Below are positions 34,298 through 46,302 of a stretch of DNA of 64,000 bases, in pieces. The stretch is taken from positions 1,952,001 through 2,016,000 of the forward strand of contig NC_134017.1 in NCBI RefSeq assembly GCF_040712315.1, given 5' to 3'. The position numbers were made by a program, and so were the translations under genes. Under the pieces are notes generated by a model. It was not told the DNA's origin, did not search any database, and was given only the letters and a program-made list of their open reading frames with translations. The DNA comes from Castanea sativa. Taxonomy: Eukaryota; Streptophyta; Magnoliopsida; Fagales; Fagaceae. Within the stretch, counting starts at the first letter, position 1. Each line of letters opens with the position of its first letter.

Positions 34298-34537
34298 AAT
34301 GTATTTACATTTCATTTTTCCAAACAATTTTTTGTTTTAATTGAGTTGGATTTCTATTGGTTTAAATATTTTGGGGCCATGTTAGAGGGAAAATTAATTA
34401 TCATTAATGTATTTACATTTCATTTTTCCAAACAATTTTTTGTTTTAATTGAGTTGGATTTCTATTGGTTTAAATATTTTGGGGCCATGTTAGAGGTAGG
34501 AAAATAGCGCATAAACAATATTAAAAAAAAAACTAGG

Positions 34538-34860
34538 GTAAAATACTATTTTGATCCCTAAACTCTACAAAAATTTTGTTTTTTGTCCCTAAACTTAATT
34601 TTTTTTCTTCCTTAAACTTTGTAAAGAATTTTTTAAATAGTTTAGAAACAAAATTAAGGATGAAAAATGAACTTTTTTCAATAGTTTAAGAATGAAAAAA
34701 AAAATTGTTAAAGTTGAAGGATAGAAAATAAAATATTTTCAATAATATAGGAATGGAAAAATAATTTTTCAATAGTTTAGGAACAAAAAGTGAAAATTTT
34801 AAAGTTTATAGATGATTTTTTTTTTTTTGGTAAATATCAAGGACCAAAATAGTATTTTAC
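34538..34860. mobile_element. MITE with 22-bp terminal inverted repeats
   Basis: Starts GTAAAATACTATTTTGATCC and ends GGACCAAAATAGTATTTTAC. Non-coding and AT-rich. Resembles common plant MITEs with 'dispensed' A/T interiors; target duplication unclear. Confidence 0.7.
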
Positions 34861-35439
34861 AAAAAAATTCTAATTATTATCATAAAATTTTGGGCCTTGG
34901 ATGAAACTTTTTCATAAAGGGCATGAGATGAGACCTTTTTGTAATGGGGTTCGGGTTTAGGCCAAGGCCTTGGGTCAGCCCAACATGCTATATTAGACTA
35001 ATATTAATTGCAACCGGTAATTAAAACAATTTTTCCTATCATTGCTCTAAGTGTGCCTTCACATTTAGTGACCATGATGACATTAACCTATGACGTCCGT
35101 TCTTAATAATAGTTCTTTATTATCATATTGAACTCTAAATCTTTTTTGAATAAATAAGTTAAATCTTAGAGATTGTGGTGTGTCTATATATATAAACATT
35201 TTATTAAAATGAAGAGGTGGACAAGAGACCGAGGCCATCTTGAGGACCTGCAGAGGAAACCCAAGCAGGGAGGGAAGAGCTGTCAATGAGCCCATCCCAC
35301 ATACAAAGAGCATCCCAACTAGCTAGATATTGTGGGCCTAAAAAATTACGATCCCTGTTTACCTAACAAAGTCCCAACATGATAAGGAACGCAAGGAAGC
35401 TAAAATAGAAGACAAACTGGGGAAAAGGAATGGTAGTAT

Positions 35440-35655
35440 GGATAGTGTTTTATTTAAAATTTAAGTTCTTATTTTACTGAAACTGAAAATTTATTAATGA
35501 AAGTACGGTAGATAAAGGTAAAAGTTAGTTGAAATATTACAGTAGGGCCCATTAATAGTCCTAAAATGTGCAGTGAGCTCATAAATAGTAGCAAAAATAA
35601 GCTGAATAATAAAATAATTTTAATTTTTTCATTTCAATCCAAACGCATGCTTAAA
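35440..35655. mobile_element. MITE family M1, copy 1
   Basis: Shares GATAAAGGTAAAAGTTAGTTG, ATTACAGTAGGGCCCAT and CATAAATAGTAGCAAAAATAA with 51271-51472 in the same order and orientation, so it is a dispersed repeat of about 200 bp. Ends are only weakly inverted. Confidence 0.6.
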
Positions 35656-36189
35656 GACTTAGAGGTTTAGAGGTTTGGGTAAGTTTTATTTGAAGTAGTT
35701 CAGAGTTTGAAATAAAATTCGCTTAAACTAGCTAATTATGTGATATTCAACGGTGGTAATAATATTCATAAAGAAAGGGTGGCAACAAATAAAAGATTTA
35801 AATGAAGTATTTTTAAAAAAATTAAAGTGTAAATGAAAAAGTTTGAAAGTTTAACGGTTTATCTTAAATAAAACATACTTAAAAGTTAAAACTCTAATGT
35901 TTTAAAAGGAAATTAACACTATTTTTTATATATATAAACATAACCTGTTATGATTGGTACATAACAAAAAAAGTGTCAATGAAAGATCTAAGTGAAAGTG
36001 ATATTGCTCAACTCACAACTTAGCATTGTGTAAAAAGTTTAATTTTTTAGGTACTACTATATTTTTAATAAAATAAATCAGTAAAAATAAGCTATTCTAA
36101 ACCATTTCTTATTTTTTGGGTAATAAAGAAGTAGATAAATAGAAACTATATGACACTGTCATAGAAGTAGTGTTGGTTTAGTATACATA

Positions 36190-36540
36190 CCGTTGCAGCC
36201 AATATCAATAAGGTCATATATTAAAAGGAGTATTCCTTCGTTAGAGGAGTGTCCAAAATAATAAAACCTTGCTATAATTGGACGGCTATTTTCGCAAAGG
36301 CATCAGCACAGGCATTAACTTTCTTATAGCAGTTATTCAACTTCTACCGCAAATTTTGGTTCACTTGAGTTCCTAAAATCATCATCAATTGTTGCATAAT
36401 CAGCAATTGAATAGCAATTTCATACCAAACCATGTTTGAATAGCTCTATTCCAATGCCTAAACAGTAGTAACATTGAAAGAGATTTTATCCATTCCAAGA
36501 AACATTGGGATCCTCCAATAGGGTGCTGTCAACAATGTCA
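36190..36540 (-). pseudogene. LINE RNase H relic
   Basis: Translated on the minus strand, one frame gives NNCYKKVNACADAFAKIA followed by GFIILDTP, the end of the RNase H-like domain (RVT_3) found in plant L1 retrotransposons. Stops and shifts surround it. Only this fragment could be identified. Confidence 0.45.
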
Positions 36541-37602
36541 ACGTGTAAGACCACGGGGAAGATAAGAATTGCGATAATCATGGGGTGCACCATCCTAATC
36601 ACGTGCCAGTTAAGTGGGTCCCAGCCGCAGGCTTAACTTCAACATCCAGTTTGGTGGATCTGTACTAGATTTGTCTTTAACCTTATCCAATTGACGTGTG
36701 AAAGGACATGCTATAAATTAAACAGTAGGATCCATCGGTCTACTCAGTTGACGCAGTCCCTACCTGCTTCCGATAACTTTGGCCTTTAAATTTGTCTTGT
36801 CTTTCTCGGCTTGACCAAAATTTGGCTGGCTGTGGCAGCTCAACTTTAATAGAATAGCCTCATCACACATTTACGTGTGGGATGTGATTATTATTATTAT
36901 TATTTTTTATTTAGTGTCATAATTTTTTTTTTAATTTTGAATAAATTTGTTTAGAAGACATGAGTTGGTAGAAAAGTATCATATTTTGTTGGTATTTTAA
37001 ATAAAATTGAAAATATATTTTTATCGAATTATCCTATTAGACGTAAGTTTTAAGAGTATTTTTGAATAATATAAGCACTAACTTGTTAAATTTGTTGCTA
37101 TTTTTCAATAAATTTTATAAATGCGTATGAAATTTCCAAATAAAATTGATATCAGTTTGACAAGACCAGTCCAAGCAATTGTGGGACCTAGGGCGGCATT
37201 TGAATTGGTGCCTTTATATATTTAAATTTAATTACATGATATTTTTTTTCCTTATAATTTGATTCGACTCACTTTTTTATAGTTTTTTTTTTTTATGAAT
37301 CTCTTGTTTATCTAAATTAATTATAGCTATTTTTTAAAATGTCCATATTCATTTGTGAGATTTTTATCATTTTTTTATTAAATTGTTTTCGTTGCTAATA
37401 ATAAATTATTTAGAGAACCATTTTGAAACTCAATTAATTTTTTACAAAACTTTTTTTTTTGTTAACAACTAGTATATGTATAAAGCTACAAAGATAAAAT
37501 TTTATTAAAAAAAAACAAAGAAATGAGTGGACGGTAGTCCATCTACACTTTGCTAATTTTCTTTTTAATATTTTATTTTGCCTTTGATAAACAATTACTT
37601 TT

Positions 37603-37769
37603 GAGAAATGCTAGGGATTAGGGACACACCAACATGTCAACAATTTCACATGATTCCTAATTAGTATAGCAAAAAATTTAAATTAGGATTGTTGTAGGCC
37701 CAAGTGTGAGTTGGTATGTTAATTTAAGAATGTTGTAAAATTAATTTTGCTATATCCATAGCATTACTC
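37603..37769. mobile_element. Small MITE with GAGAAATGCTAGGGAT ends
   Basis: Starts GAGAAATGCTAGGGAT and ends ATCCATAGCATTACTC, about 14/16 inverse match. 167 bp, non-coding. Same end type as 22029-22211. Confidence 0.65.
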
Positions 37770-37994
37770 ATTTATTTATTTTTTAAAAATTTATCAGCTA
37801 ATATTTAGGGCATAATTAATACTCTTATTAGTATACTAATATTCTTATTGATTACAATTTGGAGGTCTTGTTCTACTTGGGAGCTTTAGGTAATTGCCTA
37901 ATTGGCCTAGCAGTAGAGTTGATCTTGCAACTCAATTATCTAATTTATAGAAAAGTATTATAAAATAAAATTGAGTAAAATTGAGTATAAGAAG

Positions 37995-38744
37995 TGTGGG
38001 GGTAAAATGGTCAAAATATGCATTTGGGCCTTGGGCCTGATTTGGTGGTGTAAGTCTATCCAAGAAGAGCCTTTGAGGGCCACAAGCTAGCTTTTGCTGA
38101 AAATGTTGGTAGTGTTGTCCGAGGAAGGGCATCTCCTCGGCGGAATCCAGTAAAAATTGTACGACACATCATGGTGTTTGGTGAGAGAATTCTGGAAGGT
38201 TTGGTAGATAAAGATATGTACCATATGGTTACAAGAAAGAAGAATATACGAGGCAGATCAAGGAAAAAGCTGCTACCATCGCATTAAAGACCCTGCACCT
38301 ACCTCCCTGGCCGCATTGATGGAGAAATGACTCTTGAATAGTAATATTCAGCCTTCCAGCTATTGTTTGAAAACTTCAAGAAGGTGGTGGATGGGACAAG
38401 TATTTATTTGGAAGATCTGTGCTACACGTGGAAGAGAAAGGGAAGAAGAAGATGTATATAAGAAGAGGAGGAGAGGGAAAGAAAAGGGGACTGGAACTTC
38501 ATTTGTAATCTCTTGCTTAAAGAAAGAAAGACAATACAAGTGGTCCTCGGCTTACGTTCGAGGAGAGTTTTTTGGTTATATTCATCTATTGATTGCGTAG
38601 ATAGCGGCAATTTAGCCATTTTACCATTTGTCCATTATCCATAAACCTATGTTTCAAGCCTATATTCTACAAATTTCATTGTATAAGACTCTTTAGGCCT
38701 AAGTCTATCTAGTGATTGGATCAGGTACAAATTGTGCACTTACA
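37995..38744 (+). mobile_element. Diverged solo LTR of the Tat family (750 bp)
   Basis: Starts TGTGGGGGTA and ends TGTGCACTTACA. It shares the block CATTAAAGACCCTGCACCTA and the ending with the LTRs of copy 2, but the first half is strongly diverged. Flanks AGAAG (37990-37994) and AAAAG (38745-38749) look like a target duplication with one mismatch. It lies about 1.2 kb upstream of the DRM1/ARP gene. Confidence 0.8.
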
Positions 38745-39219
38745 AAAAGGTTGATTCTTTCTCCATCAGTAAGTAGTTAGTTGAATTCCTCAATCAAATG
38801 AAGGATTATACATTGGGATCTTTGCCCACTTTTAGAAGATTCCAGTTTAGTTAACTAACCAAATAAAACACCCTAACATTGGGGATATTATAAATTTTAG
38901 TATACATATTTCATAAGTTGATGCATCACCAATTAAGGAAGTATCATACATTTATTTATTATATTATTGAACTGTCATTAATATTACAACAATTTGTGAA
39001 TCTTATTAAATAAAATTAATAATAATTTTAGTAATTTCTAAAATATGAGATTTTTAGGAGGTGTTTGGTAAAGTAGTTTGAGATGAGATTTTTATAATTT
39101 TTTAAAATACGTGTGGGTGAAAAATGTGTGAAAATGTGTGTAATATTGTTTAAAATGTAAAAATGTAAGTTTGAGATGAGAAAACAAACGGGCCCTTCCA
39201 CACTTTATTTGTCTCATTT

Positions 39220-39222
<3 letters not shown>

Positions 39223-39261
<39 letters not shown>

Positions 39262-39690
39262 AAAAAAACTATCACGTGTTACAATCGAAAGATGAAAACA
39301 TATGGTCAAAGTTTGTTGTTAGAACTTAGAACATACAATTTAAGACAATTTGTTACATGGTTTGCCAATATAAAGAAGTCCTTAATTATATATATTAAAA
39401 AAAAAAAAAAACTATCACATGTGTTACAATCCAAAGATTAAAACATATGGTCAAAGTTTGTTGTTAGAACTTAGAACATACAATTTAAGACAATTTGTTA
39501 CATGGTTTGCCAATATAAAAAAGTCCTTAATTATATATATTAAAAAAAAAAAAAAAAACTATCACATGTGTTACAATCCAAAGATTAAAACATGGTCAAA
39601 GTTTGTAGTTAGAACTTAGAGCATACATTTAAGTGAATTTGTTACATGGTTTGCCAAAATACAGAAGTCTTCTTAATTAGTTTTTTTTTT
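39223..39690. repeat. Three tandem units of about 145 bp preceded by (TA)n
   Basis: ACTATCAC-TGTTACAATC-AAAGAT begins units at 39268, 39411 and 39558. Each ends in TTAATTATATATATT and an A-run. (TA)n at 39223-39255. The array lies just upstream of the DRM1/ARP promoter. Confidence 0.9.
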
Positions 39691-39895
39691 TTTGAGAAGA
39701 TTCTTAATTAGTTCTTAACACTTAAATTAACCTCACCTCATCTTGACTGGTTGTTAGTGTTTATACTTTCTTAGTTCTTACCCCAAATAAATTGGATGGC
39801 TAATAGTAAAGCCATATTAGCCGGAGCTACCAACTCAAATTCTAGCCATCAAAACATTTATCTTATCCTTCTCTCTCACACAAAAAGACTTTCTC

Positions 39896-39902
39896 TATAA
39901 AA
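39896..39902 (+). promoter_or_regulatory. TATA box of the DRM1/ARP gene
   Basis: TATAAAA within CTCTATAAAAGCCC, with an expected start site about 30 bp downstream (near 39930) and a leader of about 190 nt. TTATCC at about 39872 resembles the sugar-repressive element reported for dormancy/auxin-repressed genes; this is suggestive only. Confidence 0.65.
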
Positions 39903-40120
39903 GCCCTAGAATACATTACATCTTCTTTCACAAACAGAGAGATTAAACTCTTTCGGTTCCTATACACACATTTTCTGCCCTCTTTCGTTTCGTTCCCACC
40001 CATCTCTTCGTAACAGTCGTATTGGGTCCAAAAAAAAACTATTCATTTCTTGTAACAAAGTATATATATTGCCATAATATCATACGCGTAGGTACGTACG
40101 GTTGTTACAAAGAAGAAGTC

Positions 40121-42043
40121 ATGGGTTTTCTTCACAAGCTTTGGGACGAAACGCTTGCCGGTCCACCACCAGAAACCGGCCTCGGAAAACTGCGCAAGCA
40201 TGATTCATTTTCGGCCTCACGATCTCCTCCTATGGTGATACCTCATGATGATCATCAAGTGCCTGTAACTCGGAGCATTACCATTCTTAGGACTAGCTCC
40301 CATTTGAAGAACCTTTCAGCTGATTCAGGCTCCACCCCAGGGTCTCCGTCAGGGTCTAGCACTCCGGGGACACCACACTCACGTAAGTTTCATTAGCACT
40401 CTTAGTTTTGTTTGAATGACAGATAATAGAGCAATGGTATGAGGACACGATTTTATTAATTCAATGTTTTTAGCAATACATTATTTATAATAATTTATAT
40501 CAACAATTGTTTCTTAAACTTAATTAGGATAATAAGGTTAGTTCAAAATCCATTTTGTGTGTATTGATTAAAAAATAAAAAAAGATATCAAGGGTAAGTG
40601 TAGATTTTTATTTTTTTTTTTTTAATTTTGTTTTGTGAAAAATGGTGAGGAAAAAACAGAAGAAGAAAAAGAAGGAAAATAGCAGGTTTAATACAAGCAT
40701 TTTTTTCTAAAATATGATATCTTTTGGTTTATCAGAAAAATTAATTTTGATTGGTTGGTAGTAAATAATAGGAAAAATAAATGAGAACTTATAGTAGGAT
40801 TTTTGAGAATTTAACTCGGTACAAGTGGATGGTGTTTTTTGTTTTCTTTGACTCTTTGTTTGGTTTAGAAAAATTTAGTAGAAAAGGCAGAAGAAAAAGA
40901 ACAGCTTTATATTGAAGTTAGTTGGATTGGAATGTGTAAAAAAAAAAATCTTATATATGATTTCTTTTGATTTTATCATTTTAAAAAAAGTTATTAGAGT
41001 CAATAGGGAAAAGGAAATTAAAAATTAATTTTTTTTTTAATGAAAAAAATAAGATCTTAATTGATTATCATCTTATGCATTTGTAGGGGTTGATATGGAT
41101 GTTTTAGGATTTTTCATAGCCTCTTATATTTTCCTTGACTTGATTAGTCAAGTCAAGATAAGGCATATGCATGGATGAATGATAATTGGGTGTATATCAT
41201 GTTTGGGTTCACATGGCTATTGTGAAAATTTCAAATCTCATTTCCTTTTTTTCTATATTTTCTCAGTAGCTAGCCAAACTAAGTTTTTATTTTTTATTTT
41301 TTTAATTTATCATTTATTTATTTTATTTCAAATCAAGGATGGCTTTGTTCATGAGGGGTTTTGGCTTGTGTGCAGCGGGGACACCAGGCTTGGATTTCAG
41401 GAAAAATACAAAGAAAAAATCGTCAGCTAAGAAATTACACCGAGCTGACTCAAGCCCCACCGCTTATGATTGGTTCTCTATTCTCTCTCTCTTATATATA
41501 TGTATATATATATATATGCACTTGACTCTCTAGCATAGTTTCCACTGGAATAGAAATTGTTCAGATTTTCAATCCAAGATAGAGGTTCAGAGATCCAGTA
41601 AATTTGGAATCTTAGCTTTATTTGTCCTTTTTAGGCAAACAATTCCTTCAAGTTGGGGAAGAGCAAGTAATTAAAGATGTTTGTTGAATTTAGAGCAGAC
41701 ATTAGCTTTTCCTTATTTCATGTGGACCCAATATGTTTGGGATTTAGGAATTAATTTTTTAAATGCATATTAGTAGTTCATTGTTGGTTTTTCAATCAAA
41801 CCTAATTTATTGGTTTGGAATCATTAATTTCATGACAAATCAATGCCTTATTTCCTTAAACAATGACCAAGTCAAAAAAGAAAAAAGTTACATGCTATAT
41901 TTTAAGATTTGTGCATTGCAAACAGTATTAGTTGGAGAAGCAAATTGTGAAAATGTAAATGCTATAATATCTTAGCTTCTTAATCTTCCTGATGTTTTTC
42001 CTCCATGTGTTGCAGGATCGTGATTAGTGCTTTGGATCGTTGA
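40121..42043 (+). CDS. DRM1: Dormancy/auxin-associated (auxin-repressed) protein, three exons, 128 aa
   Basis: Exons 40121-40382, 41376-41472 and 42016-42043 join in frame (387 nt with stop). The product begins MGFLHKLWDETLAGPPPETG, contains the conserved GLGKLRKHDSFS and RSITILRT motifs, a Ser/Thr/Pro-rich middle (GSPSGSSTPGTPHSPGTPG) and the family's C-terminus TAYDWIVISALDR. This is the Auxin_repressed (PF05564) family of small, probably disordered proteins whose transcripts rise in dormant tissue and fall with auxin or sugar. Donors are CAC|GTAAGT and TTG|GTTCTC (after GATTG); acceptors TGTGCAG and GTTGCAG. An in-frame upstream ATG exists at 40022, but the family start is MGFL/MGLL. Poly(A)-like AATAAA lies near 42143 and AATGAA near 42425. 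It looks intact and is the only clear host gene. Symbol by family; an ARP1/DYL name would be equally valid. Confidence 0.93.
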
Positions 42044-42479
42044 GAGAAGAAGTGACAATTTTGCTTCAAGTATCAGCAGCAACGCACTTTGTACGTAAAG
42101 AACCTTTAAAGAAAGTTTTATTGTTTTATATATCTGAAGCATAATAAAAATAAAGTGGTTCACATGAAGAATGGTCTCACAAGGACCCAATTCTTTTTGG
42201 AGTTTCATAGGGGGGAAAGTCTTTTTTTTTTTCTGGTTACCTTTAGGGAGATTGGAGTGTTATTCTGTAATTATTTTCCTTGGCTTTTGTATATATAGTG
42301 TTTACTCTAGATTTTTGGGATTAAGGTGTTGTTTTTGTGATTTGTTTTTGTACATATGGTCAATTCTGGAGTTGTATTTTGATTGTCTTTGTAAATATGG
42401 ATTATGTATTCTGAATCCTCTTTCAATGAAATTCAAATGGAACCTGAAAAGTATGTTATATATATGTAAGCAGTCTCTG

Positions 42480-43732
42480 ATGTGTTCTATATATGTTTGT
42501 TTTGCATTTGCTTCTCAATTTTGTTTTCATATTGCCAAAATAGCTTCTAAAACTGATTTACACCACAATTAGCTTGGAGGATGTATATGACATATTTGAG
42601 CCAACAATAAAAGTGTATTTGTTTATGCATGTGGCCCTCCATTATGTATGGGTTTAAATAAAATTGTTTCTGTTGCAATAAATTTCAGTCTATTAATCAC
42701 CATTTTTATAAATAAAAGAGAGTTTCTTTCATTTTCACTATTATGAGATTAAATATTTGACTGACTCCTTATTTTCTAAATTAAATCCTACATTTTTATA
42801 TTTAAGTAGCTAATCTTTTTCTTCTAAAAAAAACCAAAATTTTATTCATTTTGAATATTTAATATTTTCTATCTTCACAGTTAAAAAAATAATAATATTA
42901 AAATGCTACAATATGTATCTCCTATAATCCTTTGCCCAAAGTCTTAACAAGAGTCATAATATTAGAGTGAGAGTAAGAATTGTTGGAGAAAAATAAATAT
43001 ATATATCTTAATTTTGTCTTCCCATGTTCATGTTTTAACCAAAGTTCATTTTTTGAAGCACTCTTAGAAATGTCACTTGCATCATATCTGGTTCACTCAA
43101 AGTGAAAACGAAAGAAGGAATTTTTTTTTTTTTTTAAATTCCCTTCTTTTCACTTTTCAAGTGCTTGGTTTGTCAAGGATGGAGAGAGAGAGAAGAAATA
43201 AAAAGTTTAAGGAAAATACAAAAATATATTTTACTCTTTTTTTAATAGGTAAATAATAAATACAAGGAATAAGTAAGGTTTAAACTACAAATATAAAACA
43301 CTATAAAGGATGTCATTACCATTATCTCTCACTTGAACCTGAGATTTTACTTTATCTTTTTCTTGGTAAATAAATATAATTTTATTGAGGCAAAATAGAA
43401 GAGGGACTGAGAAGAATTGAAGCATCATCAAGGGCTCAAAGAGGGATAGAGTTTATGGGATTGGGTTGCCAAGCCATACAAAGTGAGGCTCAGGGGCCAA
43501 GTTGTGAACCAGTTTATCGAGGGATTTGGAACAAAAAGAAAATAAAACTACAATGAAATTAAAAAGTCGGCGTGAATGTCATGGATTGTGGATTGAAAGT
43601 CTGGTCCGCTTACTTTCAATTTATAACTAAGCAATGAAAAATACTATAATCTTTTCTTTTCTTTTCTAAAATGGGTATTAGTGGCAGTCTAATCACCACA
43701 TATGCTATACCAAGGAATTTCCTTGAAAATAT
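42480..43732. other. AT-rich intergenic region
   Basis: No gene recognised downstream of DRM1/ARP. 43365-43560 has a mildly GC-richer stretch (GGCTCAAAGAGGGATAGAG) that I could not assign. Confidence 0.4.
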
Positions 43733-43975
43733 CACTACAAGAAATCTGGGTTTAGGCGACGTTTTTAAAACGTCACTAAAAACCCAAAAAACGTCACTAT
43801 AGACACAAATAGTCTATAGCGACGTTTTATTTTGCGACGTTCAAAAATGTCGCAATAGAGCCGTCACTATAGGCCTATTGCGACGTTTCGAAAAACGTCG
43901 CCATGTGTTCCTATTTAGTGGCATTCAAAAACTTTTAGCGACGTTTTTCTAAAACGTCGCTAAATCATAAAATAT
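43733..43975. mobile_element. CACTA (En/Spm) terminus with subterminal repeats
   Basis: Starts CACTACAAGAAATCTGGG, the standard plant CACTA end. It is followed by many direct and inverted GCGACGTTTT / AAAACGTCGC copies (43760-43965), the subterminal sites bound by the element's own protein in this class. No opposite end was found nearby, so this is a fragment or a small derivative. Confidence 0.75.
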
Positions 43976-45966
43976 TTTTGTATATAATGTAAGAAAATAT
44001 ATTGATTGTAACTTCACATAGGCAGGCAGACCCAAATTTAGTACTCATCTCTTGTGTAAATACAGCTTTTTGTAAATATAGTGTAAATATAGTTTTTTGT
44101 GTTTTCTAATGTTTGGTAGCATTAGAAAAAATAAGTATAAGGAAAACTATTTTTAGTCAATATAAAAAAGTATGACTTATTTTTAGAAATTGTTTTCTAC
44201 TATTTTTTTTATTTTAAAAAAAATAGCTCTATCTTACAGCAAGCAACATAAAATAAGTTATGTGATTTTTTTCAACTCATTTATAGTTACAATCAAACAT
44301 AAGAAAATGAGATAATTTTATAAAAAATACGTTTTAAAAAATGACTCATTTTCTAAAAAAAAATCATTGCTAAAACAATATAGAGATGGTATCATTCAAG
44401 CAAGTCTAGGCCATAACAGTAGATAAGGAATCTATACAAACCTTCATAGTAAACTTTAGTATTGACACACCAAAATATGGATCCATGTACTGGTATATCT
44501 AAGAATCAAGTAATCAAACCCGTCCTTGAACTAGAATGTCATATACTGTGGTATTAGTGTGCCTGTACTTACTCCTCACCTACAAAGCATGAGCGAGCCA
44601 AGTGAAGCTACAGAGATCATGGAGTTCTAAATTCTATCCATTCATTTTATAAACAAAAATGGATTGAATTTTACCACATCCTTAATAATTTAAATACGAT
44701 CAACACTTTTCAAAATAAATTTTAAAAATTTTAAAAAACTCTACGATATAGTTACCTTAAAAATTGGAGAACAACTTAATTGTAAAAAGTACCATAATAT
44801 ATTCTTAATGATTAATTCCAGATAACCACCCTAAACCATAGCTGGTTGCATTTTACACCCTCCGAGGCTTGAAAATTGGTAGTCAAGACAGAAATTAGAT
44901 CCTTTGATTTCAAAAAAAAAAAAAAAAAATCTAAAAAAAGGCACAGTATCTAGACAATTACCAATAAAAACTTAACACATCATCTTACGAATATAGATAT
45001 GTTGAATAATAAAGTGGTTTTTGTTCTTTTGTCTATTGCAGTTCTCCCCAGGTGAAAGGCCTTTATAAGTCACAGGATAGACAAATTTCAGCAATGGAAA
45101 TTAAAAAAAAAAAAAAAATCTAACTTTATAAAAAAAAAAAGAGGCAACAGATTTTTCTTAGTATGTTGTTAATTCAGAAAGTGCCTGATCAAACATAGTG
45201 CTATTCAGGACCTGAGGTTAGTGCCAACATTTTCTTCTCCCCATTTTATTTTGTATAAATTTGATATTATTTTCTCCATTTAATCTATATTTTCCCACAA
45301 AAAATTGTGAGTACTCTTTCTCCATCCCGTCTCTACTTTATTTTGGTGGATTTTTTTTCTTTCTTACAACACTGATTAAGGATGATTTAAAATAAAGAAA
45401 AGTGTTTTGGTATTATGTTTTTTTAATTTCCCCACACAAAGCCTGCCTTTTCCTTTTATTACTTTGGTTGAATTTTAGTTTGAGTTAATACTTAGTTTGT
45501 TTGGAAATGGGAATTTGAGTTTATATCAAAACACAATTTACATGGTTATGAATTTGAATATGCCTACCAATTGTTTGAGTAATAAATTAGTATAAAGTCT
45601 ATATTTTATTCCTTTGGTTTAATTTTAATTTTGGTCAAGATAACATTGTAATTTTGTGATGAGTTATTATTATTATTATTATTATAATCTCCTTATTTGT
45701 TAAGAGTTGAAAATTTTGAATAATAAATTTTAAACTTATAAAGTTTAGTTGCATATTAGGCAAATATAACACACTACAACAAAAGTTAGAAAAATATGGT
45801 CCACCTTAAAAAAACAATACTAATTAGACATGCAAAAAATAATAGTATGATATATTTGTAGAGATAAAAATAAAAATAATACTTGTGAAATCTTTAATAA
45901 AAAAAAATTGAAGTTATTGTACTTTTTATTTTATATATATAAAACGCCTCATTACTTATATATTCT
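43976..45966. other. AT-rich intergenic region
   Basis: No coding sequence seen. Many A/T runs. A CACTACAACAAAAG motif at about 45772 recalls a CACTA end but has no supporting subterminal repeats. Confidence 0.35.
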
Positions 45967-45992
45967 CACGCATCGCGTGAACCAGTTACTAA
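45967..45992 (+). mobile_element. Helitron-like 3' end (hairpin + CTAA|T)
   Basis: CACGCATCGCGTG is a perfect 5-bp-stem hairpin. Ten bases later comes CTAA followed by T, as expected for a Helitron 3' terminus (hairpin then CTRR, insertion before T). The 5' end was not located. Confidence 0.4.
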
Positions 45993-46302
45993 TTGTGATA
46001 AAAGCTATCTTAAATCCATTTGCAACACCATATTGGTCTTTCAATGCAATTCTAGAAGAGACTAGTGCTATTTTCAATTCTTTTGTAGACTGGAATGCCT
46101 GTTTTGTTTTTAGAAACTCTAACTTTGTAGCTCATCCTTTAACCCAATGGGTATAGCCCATTCCCACCCCCAAATAGTTTCTGGGTTTGTGGAAGGAAAA
46201 GTTGGCTAAATCCCATCCCTTCTTTTTTTGTTTTGTTTTCAGTTCTTCTTCTTTTTTGGTAATAATATTTCTTATTCAGGAAAAAAAGAAAAACAAAAAA
46301 AG
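45993..46302 (+). pseudogene. LINE (L1-type) RNase H relic with 3' tail
   Basis: The frame ending at 46156 reads VIKAILNPFATPYWSF ... FVFRNSNFVAHPLTQWV, the C-terminal part of the RNase H-like domain of plant L1 elements (usual end: N-VAH-LA-WA). It is followed by a 3' region and an A-rich tail near 46280-46302. It is truncated on the left exactly where the Helitron-like end lies. Confidence 0.6.

Larger units (their letters stand above)
22761..34493. repeat. 108-bp tandem duplication of the insertion target (split by the element)
   Basis: The pre-insertion sequence AGGGAAAATTAATTATCATT + AATGT (22761-22785) continues after the element at 34303-34385. The whole 108-bp unit is then repeated uninterrupted at 34386-34493. 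The second unit is therefore an intact empty site, which confirms the insertion point and the AATGT duplication. Confidence 0.95.
34861..37602. other. Intergenic region with MITE and LINE relics
   Basis: Apart from the separately listed MITE (35440-35655) and LINE relic (36190-36540) I see no gene. A 76-codon minus-strand frame at 35083-35313 is unrecognised and in poor context. 36560-36860 is less AT-rich and unassigned. Confidence 0.4.

Noticed and set aside
35083..35313. 76-aa minus-strand protein
   Set aside because: No homologous pattern recognised, no promoter or splice context; could be a repeat relic.
42171..42572. 133-codon ORF downstream of DRM1/ARP
   Set aside because: Lies in the 3' UTR and AT-rich spacer; Phe/Cys-rich with no recognisable domain.
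45772..45790. CACTA terminus (CACTACAACAAAAG)
   Set aside because: No subterminal repeats or partner end; a short motif like this is expected by chance in AT-rich DNA.
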